DNA of 64,000 nucleotides from Apostichopus japonicus (taxonomy: Eukaryota > Echinodermata > Holothuroidea > Aspidochirotida > Stichopodidae): contig NC_092565.1 in the NCBI RefSeq assembly GCF_037975245.1, forward strand, positions 17,773,999 through 17,837,998, in the 5' to 3' direction. The translations under genes and the position numbers were made by a program. The notes under the pieces were generated by a model. It did not search any database and was not told where the DNA came from. It saw only the letters and a program-made list of their open reading frames with translations. How positions within the stretch are numbered: position 1 is the first letter of the stretch; each line of letters begins with the position of its first letter. Below, piece by piece: positions 24,001 through 32,925 of the stretch.

Positions 24001-26994
24001 TCGGCAAATCAAATTTGACTTAAAATATGCACCAGATTGCATCTAAGGATGTTTCAAAACTAAAAATTTTCCAAAGGGGAAGGGTAGACCCCCTACCCTT
24101 AGACCCCTCCCCCATTTCAGTCACCACTTCCAGATCCGTCGGCAAATCAAATTTGACTTAAAATATGCACCAGATTGCATCTAAGGACGTTTCAAAACTA
24201 AAAATTTTCCAAAGGGGAGGGGGAAACCACCTCCCCTTAGACCCCTCCCCCATTTCAGTCACCACTTCCAGATCCGTCGGCAAATCAAATTCTCCACACC
24301 CCCCCAACAAAAAACCCTTCGCTACGCCCCTGACAATACTGATCATGTTTGGGATGATTGTGATAAGTGTAGGGTTATGCTTTATGCAAGCCTTAATTAG
24401 TGTTTATATACTAAACAAATACAGTCCAAACATATACAGTAGGACTGCTGTTTACTGTACTGAAGAGGCACCCTGCTACATTTGCTCGCTGGATTAATGT
24501 ACTTACTGATCATTAATGATAAGTGCAGTAGCTTCTGAAACAATTAAATGCCAGACATTTTTTTCTTGCTAATCACAAAACAATGCAATCTCTAGAAAGA
24601 AAACAAAACTTGGAAGACTTTTGCAGGCGCGTAGCGAGGAATTTGCCAAGGGAGGGGCGAAACTGTAAGCAAACTATCAGAGCCATAGCCACCATGCGTT
24701 GGCACGAAGCGTACAAGAAAAGTTTGGCTGAAAATGCCTCCCAGATCGCTGGAAATGGCGCTTCCTAGGCCTTGTTAGTTGCATCTTAGCATTTTCTCTT
24801 TTGAAATTACTAGCGATATCATAAAAACATACAAACAAAATAAGCTCAATGGGGGAGGGCTGTCCCCCCTTCGCCCCCCCTGGCTACGCACCTGGACTTT
24901 TGGTTCATTAAATATTGGATACGAAAGTTGATGACTCATGCATACTACTGTACACTGTTGTGGGGGTCTAGTGTCAAATAACACTAAAAAATGTATCACT
25001 TGAAGCAACTCAAATATATTTGCTTTGCCTAGAGCTTTGGTACAGTATGATTTTATCCGATGAGGAAGTATTAGCTAATGTGTTATCTTTTTCTACATGT
25101 ACTGTATGAGTTTACCAGATACTGTAAACACAGCTCAATAACTTTAACTATATAGTTGAGGTGACTACTGTTTCTTTTCTTCTCTGTATTAAAACAAACA
25201 GTGAAGTACAGCTGCAGTCTGTACACATATATATCTTACAATACAGTATGCATTCAAATGAGCTGTGCAAACATTACTATGGTGCATATTCTTTAGAATT
25301 AATACTGACTGTAGTATAATATTAAGACAACAAGGTCACAATGTATATATTTGGCCTTGAGTTGGTGTTCAGTTTGTAGTGTAGGCGCAGCCTGTGGTTG
25401 GCCCTGGATCTGCCATGACCTTTAACTTTGATACAATGGTAACAGCTTGATGCAAGTTTGCGGATTTTCTTCTAGGGGAAAAAAATCTAGTTCCTGATTG
25501 GTCATTGCGAGCATGGGATCTGATACCGCACACTGTGTCTAGTACTGTATATAACTGCGCAGGGATTCAAAATCAATTTAATGCAGGAATACCGAGCACA
25601 GGGACTGATCTGTAATGTAGTCGCAGCTGTATACGCTCACATAAAGTTTGATTATATTAATAGTACTGTAGTATTGAACTATATAGTACATGACAACAAG
25701 GTCACAAATTCACAGTAATGTATGTATTTGACCTTGAGCTGTTTTTTGCAAACAATGTATATTCACAACATTTTGCAATTCTACAATGTATTCTTTGACA
25801 TTTCAATATATTTATGATCATGGTAATATGTTTGGAATCAAGGCATGATATAATGTGTACTGTACACAATATTATTCACTTACAAACATGTACAATATGC
25901 TATGGAGCCAGCATACTGTACCATATCAAGCAAAGAAAAAGACAACTTTGAATCACATCACATGAGAAGCAAAATTGCATTCATAGTCAATTGGAGAGGT
26001 GGGGTAGGGTGGGGTAGGGTGGGGGTGTGGTTGTAGTTGAGTTCAGACTGACACATTTAGTAAGTATGTCATATATGGATGCACTTAGTCACGGTGAAAT
26101 GGGAGGGGATGGGGGAGGAGGGTTGGAACAGTACAGAGGGGAAGTAGAAGTTATGGTTAAATGGAGTAGAGTAGGAACAGCCATGTGGTTGTAAGAATGT
26201 AGTTGTAGTGATACGGGTCGTAGGTATTATGGGATAAAAAATAATACTAAGTCATTAAACTGCAACTCACCAATTACAATTCATACAGCCTCTTGACTAT
26301 TTACAGCAGAACTTCCAAAGTCAAAACATAAAAAGGGGTCCGGCACGAAATATATTTAATTATAACAAAATATATAAATGAGGATTCAAACAAGTAATTG
26401 ATCGTGACTTTCCAGTAAAGGAAAGATAAGTGGCGAGTGAAAGTTCCAAGGAAAAATGCGTCTTTACAGTAGGGTATTAGAACAAAGATGAGACCATGTT
26501 AAATAAACCTCTATATCTCGCAGAACCACGTGGAAAAGTTGTCATGAATTCCCTTTCTCTGAAGTCGTAATACAAAGGCTGGGTCATTCATGACTCAGAG
26601 GGGTACACCAGAAGAACTACAAAGTAGTGGGGGCGCGTACTATCGATATAGCGAAAACTACCGTGATAGTATTGCGTCACTACATGGGTACATCTGCTGT
26701 GGCATTTGTTGTGCACTAGTATTAAAGTCCTTAACTACACTTGATACTAAACTGTTATGGTTTGAAAATGAACAGAATTTTCTTGAGATATTACACTTTT
26801 CAGGATGCTAACCCTTGTAAATAAAATAAATAACATATTTTTTTTTGTGGGTTTGCACATGTGGCAACACAACCAGATGTACATACTGTACCTATACATA
26901 CATTAAGTGTATTAATTATCTTGATTTTTTTTTTTCTGTCTTCCAGGACATTTCATCTGACTCTGATTCTGAGGGAGGAGGACCGCAAAGATGA
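17952..26994 (+). CDS. PAIP2: PAIP2 homologue, PABP-interacting translational repressor (whole gene, 3 coding exons)
   Basis: Coding exons are 17952-18032, 22316-22579 and 26947-26994, all phase 0, 393 nt, 130 aa (human PAIP2 is 127 aa). The N-terminal block DPFAEFMWMEEQDAFD followed by EELIEEEQIQEDFDDMMAEE matches the PAM1 region of PAIP2, the acidic segment that grips the RRMs of poly(A)-binding protein and displaces it from poly(A), repressing translation in the cytoplasm. The middle is acidic and disordered, and the C-terminus ends in SSDSDSEGGGPQR. The second PABP-binding site of human PAIP2 (PAM2, LNPNAKEF type) is not found before the stop. ATG choice: MLTVMDGN lies seven codons before the conserved block; an internal ATG four codons later is possible. 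A likely 5' UTR exon boundary is the TTCTTCCAG at 17898-17906. SPATA24 is divergent upstream. Confidence 0.9.
20609..20969. mobile_element. TTAA-flanked MITE, copy 2 (361 bp)
   Basis: Bounded by TTAA at 20605 and 20970. It lies in the same orientation as copy 1 and shares the internal CGTGATACCTTGTTATCTTT and TCTAATTACCGA stretches. The two copies differ by substitutions and short indels. Confidence 0.83.
21663..21731 (+). pseudogene. tRNA-like remnant, probably tRNA-derived SINE fragment
   Basis: GATCAGTTTGAAGAGC resembles a decayed D arm and ATTGGTTTGAATACAAT a T arm (4 of 5 pairs, 7-nt loop). The middle resembles an anticodon arm but pairs poorly. It lies in PAIP2 intron 1 and is not a functional tRNA. 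Confidence 0.45.
22316..22579 (+). CDS. PAIP2: PAIP2 coding exon 2 (rest of PAM1, acidic linker)
   Basis: 264 nt, residues 28-115. The acceptor is a TTTTCATGTCAAG tract and the donor is GTAAGT. The glutamate-rich EELIEEEQIQEDF and MAEEEEHY stretches finish PAM1; the remainder is rich in D, E, T, S and Q. Confidence 0.88.
22700..23250. repeat. Diverged tandem duplication, two units of about 260-280 bp
   Basis: TCAACATTGCTTAC recurs at about 22732 and 23010, and TTACCAATCATTTGTTGTC at 22917 and 23173. Units include the GGTAGAAATGGAATGAA string and end with ATAAAATCTGAT-like sequence. It lies in PAIP2 intron 2, just left of a hAT insertion. Confidence 0.85.
23283..24332. mobile_element. hAT-type element, 1050 bp, perfect 8-bp TSD
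   Basis: Perfect 14-bp terminal inverted repeat CAGGGGCGTAGCGA, flanked by ACAATACT at 23275-23282 and 24333-24340. Most of the interior is a 138-bp tandem array. No transposase remains. Sits in PAIP2 intron 2. Confidence 0.95.
23455..24291. repeat. 138-bp tandem array, about 6 copies, inside the hAT element
   Basis: TTCAGTCACCACTTCC recurs at 23563, 23701, 23839, 23978, 24116 and 24254. Units are nearly identical, differing mainly in the GGGGAGGGGG-AAACCCCCTCCCC inverted stretch. Confidence 0.95.
24624..24894. mobile_element. hAT-type MITE, 271 bp, perfect 8-bp TSD
   Basis: Ends CAGGCGCGTAGCGAGG and (right end reversed) CAGGTGCGTAGCCAGG. It is flanked by GACTTTTG at 24616-24623 and 24895-24902. 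It carries the shared module in reverse orientation at 24673-24760. Sits in PAIP2 intron 2. Confidence 0.93.
25999..26025 (+). repeat. G-rich quadruplex-type tract
   Basis: Four or more G runs in the pattern GGGGTAGGGT repeated twice, then GGGGG. Located in PAIP2 intron 2 on the coding strand, so it could form in RNA as well. Confidence 0.6.
26947..26994 (+). CDS. PAIP2: PAIP2 coding exon 3 with stop
   Basis: 48 nt, residues 116-130 and TGA at 26992-26994, after a long polypyrimidine tract ending TTCCAG. It encodes DISSDSDSEGGGPQR. The frame after the stop contains a PAM2-like string (see findings). It is spliced in phase with exon 2, but I cannot exclude a further exon between them. Confidence 0.75.
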   Translation, partial: DISSDSDSEGGGPQR

Positions 26995-27712
26995 AGAATT
27001 GCTCCACTAGTTTCTCCCAAAGTTTTTCATCATGTGAATAATCCTGCCAAAGTGTTTTTTTTTTGTTCTGTCCTTTTTGTTTCAGTTTTTATCGAGAAAG
27101 AGAAAAAAAATGGAATGTGTGTCTGTAGTACATAGTGGCAGTATAATTTTTGAGTTGATCTTTAATGTAACATCATTTCATCTCAAACCTAGATAATGTG
27201 TTACTCGGCCTTGCTAAGTTTAAAGCACATTTTGTGTCATTTTTCTGTTATACTCAGTATCTAAATTTCTTTTGTTTTCTTTACTTAACATGTATTTTTT
27301 TTGGTGCTGTTGATTTCATGGTGGGTGGTGCCAGGAGCCATGCTTGCCAAAATAATTTTTGCAGAATGATTCCATTGAAGAAGTACTACCAAATTAGTAA
27401 AATTAAGAAAGTGTTATCTAAAATCACAGAAGGCACTCTTTGAATATCTCTAAAACTTGGCAAATGTTGCATCCAGTTAGATCAAAGTCTCAACATCGTT
27501 CAGTTTGTCTGATATTAAATTTCTTTTGTATGCTGTTTGAAAAGTACTAAAATGATAGTTTTAGTCATTATTCTCTATTGATGAGGCTGCCCAACAAAGG
27601 ATGACCTTAGGCACAGAATTAAGTCTGATATGTTGCAGTCCAAGTTTTATAAAATATATATGTATATCTTTAACAAGCTTTTACATCAGCGTCCATTATA
27701 TGCATTATATCA

Positions 27713-27783
27713 GCGTCCATAGCCTAGTGGTTGAGGTGTTCACATATAAAGCGGGAGGTCCGGGTTTGAATCCCAGTGGAGGC
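27713..27783 (+). pseudogene. tRNA-like sequence, degenerate or tRNA-derived SINE head
   Basis: A box TAGCCTAGTGG and B box GGTTTGAATCC are intact. The acceptor stem pairs 6 of 7 (GCGTCCA with TGGAGGC), the D stem pairs with one wobble, and the T stem has one mismatch. The anticodon stem is weak (two wobbles, one mismatch) around loop ATATAAA. A T-rich then TA-repeat tail follows, which favours a SINE over a working tRNA gene. Confidence 0.6.
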
Positions 27784-27831
27784 TAGAAGTTTTTTCACTG
27801 TTATGGATTTTTCAACTCACTACAATTTCAA

Positions 27832-27832
27832 T

Positions 27833-27890
<58 letters not shown>
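27832..27890. repeat. TA dinucleotide microsatellite
   Basis: Nearly uninterrupted TA repeats with one TTTA interruption, directly 3' of the tRNA-like sequence. Confidence 0.95.
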
Positions 27891-27893
<3 letters not shown>

Positions 27894-29396
27894 CACTGTT
27901 ATTCTTTGAGGAACTACCCCTTTAAACATCTCAGACTTATCATTTAAAGTGGCTGAAGTACTTAGTTTAACACACAGACCATTGTGCCAGTCCCTCAGAA
28001 AACTCATTATGAAAACCTTAGACATGTCCCTAAAGTTGTCCATATATACAGTAAAAACAATATGTTTCGGTTGAGTTTTTAGAATATTTAAAAGAATGGA
28101 TTAGCGTTAAGGTGACGTCATCATCGATTTGTTGTTAAAGGAGCATTCCAGATGATTACAAGCTCTGAAATGTGATTACGTTTTCTTGGACAATGTCTTA
28201 TCAAGACTGAAATTCTTCCTAAGGTCATCCTACAATCTGTTAAATCTCTTTTGCTGCAAATTTAAGTAAATTCCAAAGTTTCTGTTATCTGTCCCAAGTT
28301 GCTTCGGTCAGGGTACAACTTCCTTTCACATGTCATCAAAATTTATAGTATTATTAAAAAAACAAAATTACTGTTATCTGATTCCTTTATATTCAATTTA
28401 AATTTCCATTTCTTGTTTTCTACTGTTTGTATCTCATTTCTTACCTCAAGTTTGTCAAGTAATGTCTGATTTCTGTAATAATATGTAACAGAATGTTCTT
28501 CCCAAATATGAGCTAGAGTGTGCAATCTACATATTATGTACCTTGGCGTACACACCACATATGTGTAAGGATACACATTCTCCATATGTGTTAAGAGTTT
28601 AGTCGAATAACAATCTGTTAGGAAGTCATGTTATGCAAGATTTGCATTATCTAGAATGAATAACTTCATTGCAAGCACAGATATCCTTGAAAGGAATTTT
28701 TAACTCATAATTGGGCCATATTTGTCATTATCCATGTACTTAGTGCAAGTTAATGAGACAATTTTGTGTGTAATTATGGATAAATAGGTGACTTACAAGA
28801 TAATGGTGCAATTTGTGGATGGAGTTCGCATAATTAGATATGTATAGTTTGGAAATTCTGTATTCAAGAATAACACTGTTTTGATGCAGTTGAAGTAGCA
28901 TATTCCTGGTGAGTGATTACAAAACTGACATGGAAATGTGTTGAGTTGGGTAAGAAAGATGCAATAGTCAGACAGATCTTATGCTGAAAAGATTTGAAGA
29001 AAAAAAAAATCATAATTATAATTCAGTGTTTAAAATAATTTCCTGTGAAGCATTGATTCAGTTTCCGTCGTGTGTATAACACATGTTCTGTCAACGTTGT
29101 TAACCTTTATTCTTATGTAATTGAACTTTGATCAGATCAATTTGTTCTAGGTTACTGTTTGAACAGGCATTTCATTTTTCCGGCAGAGTGTTGACTTACG
29201 TTCCAGAAATGATTCACTGCAAAATTACCAAAAAAAGGGAAACTTTATAAAAGAAAAAAAATCTTGTTATTGTGTCAATTATCATTGGCTGTAGTTAATT
29301 GTGTTCCTTTTAAAAGTGGATGAATATCTCTTTATCCATGTACTAGGTAAATTTACTAGAGTAGTCTTTACCAGAATGCATTCCACTGCTGTATAT

Positions 29397-29402
29397 AATA
29401 AA
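29397..29402 (+). terminator. Candidate polyadenylation signal for PAIP2
   Basis: AATAAA about 2.4 kb after the PAIP2 stop. Other AATAAA hexamers at 30129 and 30177 are equally possible, so the 3' end of the transcript is not fixed. Confidence 0.25.
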
Positions 29403-31153
29403 CATTTAGCAGTTGAGCTCAAAGCATATCTGAGGATCTTGAATAGTCAACAGGTATCGTCTCAGAAATAGCTTACTTCAGTGATATTAACTGCAAGGCA
29501 TTCTTCTAAAATTTCTTGAAAGTCTCACAAACTTCTGTTTGAGTTAATCGTTCAAATGAGATTTTAGCATTTCAAAGATCAAAAGATGTGTTACAACAGG
29601 AAACTCTCAATGGTCTTAGCCTTACGCTTAGCATTTCTTCTTGTGTTTGATAACCATCGTTTTGCACTCAGGGTCTGCTTACATTTGATTCAAGTTCAAC
29701 ATAAAGCCTCGTGGAAAATGCAACATTGACTTCCGTTGGAAAGGGCTCAGGGGTGGAAAATGGTGCTCCTTATTGGAATTTTAGTATACAGAGCCTTTTG
29801 ATTCAAAGGCAACCCCTGAATCAAATGTGTCCATTTTATAATAATATATAAAAGAAATCAATGTATGTTGCAAATAACACAATACCACTATGTTCCAAAT
29901 GTTGTTTCCCCTTTGATCAAGAAGTAAACACTCAGAATTGAAATTCCAGAGAAATACCTGAATGTATTTGATTCAAGTCACATGGTAAACAGGACCTAAT
30001 AGAGACATTCAAGATTCTTTCAGTTCATTGTATACATTAAGTTAACTAGGTTTGAAAGTCATGTCCTAACTATACTGGACATTGTATCTCTTTTTTATGA
30101 TTTATTCACAAAAGTTTTCCAAAAAACCAATAAAAAGTGGGAAAAGAAAAATCTACATTTACTTATGCAAGTGAATAATAAAAAAAAATGTTTCTTGTTT
30201 TTTCGGTGCATGTCGCAGGGTCATTTATAGTTGTCACAGATGCAATTATTGCAAAAAAATTGAACAAAAACATTCACTTTGTTATTGTGGATTCCAAGAA
30301 ATAATGGCATCATCCATTGTGAACCAGTTTAGCTACTTTGGTTTAAAAACTGTGTGTTATCGAGTATTTGTATGATGGTTCTCATTCAAAAGTGTTTAAT
30401 ACTACATCAGTCATGTGGTAAATTATACTGAAGCTTATTTACATTTTATAATAGTAGATTGTTTTCCTTTTTTTGTATGTTGTTACAAGATATTACAACT
30501 GTATGCTAGGACACTAATGAGATAAGTAATCACAAACATATTGACTGTCACTTTATAGACAATAAGATCTTTAATATTCATTGTGTTTCTTTTCTTGGAT
30601 ATTGTCATGAGACAGCTGCGTGATTGATCTATTGATCATTCACGTTAAATTATTAGCCAGTGGGCGAAGGTGTGGGGGGGGGGGGGAGATGGATGACATA
30701 GTAACTTTTATTAGCAAATGTTACAGTGTCAGTCTTATCGCATTGGGTTAATTGTTCAAGAACTGTTTTCTCTTCTCCCTTGGACACACCACTGCTTGAA
30801 AGTCTTGTGGAGATGTCGTTATTTTTTTTCTTTTGTTTTGTTTATTAAAAAAGCATAATTTAAGATATTTCAGCTGACTACTTTAAATGGTTGCTGCCTA
30901 ATACTGTCAACTCTCATTTCTTAAAAATGGTTAGCTTTTTTATTCTCTGTCATCATGCACATGTTTTATATATTTTCTCGTAAACAACAAGTTGCTGTAG
31001 TTGTCAAGTTGGGGCAGATTGCTTACAAATATTGTGTACAAGAATTTGTATCCCCTTTGCATTGTTATCAATTGAATGATAAGACCTGCAGTATTTATGG
31101 TAACTGATTGATATGTGTATTTGAAAATCAGGCACCGTTAAGAAAGTTTAAGC

Positions 31154-31733
31154 TATGGTGACCAGACGTCCCGGGTGTTCATGTGCCATTCTCGGATTGA
31201 AAGTGTCCTGGAACGTCCCTGGAATATCCACCCAGCAAGTTGCAATCAAGCCCTGAATAATTTCAGTTATACCTGTTTGGCCACCCATTTGTAGAGAGAG
31301 CTTGAATCTAGGCTAAGCTGGGATTGTTTACAGCTAGGCTACAAACATAAGTTTCTTCCGTGGCTCACAGATTAAGGTAACCCCGATTATTGAAAAATTT
31401 CAAAAGGCCTGTGATTCATCAAAGCATCATGTTACACCAAGGCAAGAATAATAAGGCCACCAGCGACGTTCAAGATTTTGACATTGGTTTTTTAATCTTG
31501 GACGAAATACTCTGGCATGAGGTGTTTGAACCTTTGTCATTTGAAATGTAGCATCACCAAAACACCAAGAGATCCTCAAAATGCATTCCTTTATAAGAAC
31601 AGTGTAGGTTCTAGATAGTAACCCTTGATATCAACTTGAGGGGGAGGGAGGGGGAGGGAGGGAGGGGGAGGGAGGGGGAGGGATTCACCATCAATATCAT
31701 GTCCCTGGATATCCTGATATAATGGTCACCTTA
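31154..31733. mobile_element. hAT-type MITE, 580 bp, perfect 8-bp TSD
   Basis: Ends TATGGTGACCA and (right end reversed) TAAGGTGACCA, 10 of 11 matching. Flanks are GTTTAAGC at 31146-31153 and 31734-31741. It contains a GGGGGAGGGAGG minisatellite at 31639-31682. Confidence 0.85.
31639..31682 (+). repeat. GGGGGAGGGAGG-type G-rich minisatellite
   Basis: Alternating GGGAG and GGGGGAG units with more than eight G runs; strong quadruplex potential. It lies wholly within the MITE at 31154. Confidence 0.9.
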
Positions 31734-31741
31734 GTTTAAGC

Positions 31742-32674
31742 TCATCTCATCTTGTTAATCAATGATGACATCACTGGTGAAACTGTAATAGACAGTCTAA
31801 AAAGCTCTTTGTGTAATTAAAACAGCAGATGTGTGTAGATTCAGGGTTTCCAATTTATTTGAAGAAAATAATAATAATAATAATAAAAAACATTATTTAC
31901 AATCATGAATATAGATGGGGAAGAACTTTCATAGTCTTTCTTTGAGTAGCTTGTATCACCTCACAATGTTTCACATAGTAACATACGTGATTTTTGAAGG
32001 TTGTTCCACTTTGACCGTATTATTTCTTTAGTAAATCATTGGTTGTAACACTACATACATGATCAAGCAGAGCTCTTTTTAAAAAAAATTATTTCTGCTA
32101 AATAAAATTGACAAGATGATATCTAACCTTACTGAATATATATGTTTTTATTATCTTGTTCAGCCTTTACGTATCACATAACAGTGACCAATGTTGTTAT
32201 AATATTCAACATTTTGTGGAAGAGGAAGGGACTATGGATTAGGGAAAGGGTATGTGACTTGGGGTGAGGGTGAAAACAGATAAGATGAAAGAAAGAAATA
32301 ATACGTGCGATCAGGGGAAATACACTATAAGAATTCTGACCCTCTATGTTGTAATATTTAGATTGATGGTATCTTGCAATTGGCAGATTAGTGAATTGAA
32401 GAGTGTGGCCCCAGATTTTGATACGGAAGTCTGACCAAACAACAGAGTCAAAAATTATCATTCAACTAGTTTAAAGTTATGACATGCATAATTTCTTCAC
32501 TACAAACGGGGGAAGTCTACGATGCTGTAGAAATTCCCCCGTAATTTTGAAGTGGAGTAATCGTAGTGCTCGGGAGGTTCTGACGCCATATATGACCACA
32601 ACAACTAACTTACTAAAAATAAACATCTAAGCAACAACCACAACTTTTTACATGACCGATTCCAGTATAGCTGC
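31742..32674. other. Intergenic between PAIP2 and the R3HCC1L-type gene
   Basis: Contains an (ATA)n stretch near 31867-31888 and the probable promoter and 5' UTR of the R3HCC1L-type gene at its right end. No other feature seen. Confidence 0.45.
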
Positions 32675-32925
32675 ATGAGAACTTACAAAACTGGTTACCA
32701 GAGTTTTAATTTTCGAACACAATTTCGCAATGTCAATTGCGAATTGTACACAAGTTCCGAAGGCATCAAAACGACCTTACATTGCCCACTTTCTGAAAGC
32801 AAGCTGGCTTTTATCGTTGACGGCCGTTACTTACTGGGAGAAGAATACGAATTTTCTCAACTAGTCGACGAAGATCTACGGCTATTTGAGTCAGAAATTT
32901 TGGAGAACGAATCTCACTTAAAAAG
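32675..32925 (+). CDS. R3HCC1L: R3HCC1L-type gene coding exon 1
   Basis: 251 nt, residues 1-83. From about residue 48 (FIVDGRYLLGEEYEFSQLVDEDLRLF) it resembles the start of human R3HCC1; the first 45 or so residues are extra. The donor is AAAAG|GTGATA, phase 2, and joining there yields HLK-S-VLIFPP, matching the family. Confidence 0.82.

Larger units (their letters stand above)
26995..31145. other. PAIP2 3' UTR and downstream flank
   Basis: AT-rich sequence with no second gene. The proximal part is probably a long 3' UTR. It holds a tRNA-like element and TA microsatellite near 27.7-27.9 kb and a poly-G tract near 30675. Confidence 0.45.

Noticed and set aside
24165-24497. 110-codon plus-strand frame at the right end of the 1050-bp hAT element
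   Set aside because: It crosses the tandem array and the transposon border; the frame is set by the repeat.
27198-27443. 81-codon frame after PAIP2
   Set aside because: No similarity, strongly biased composition, and most likely within the PAIP2 3' UTR.
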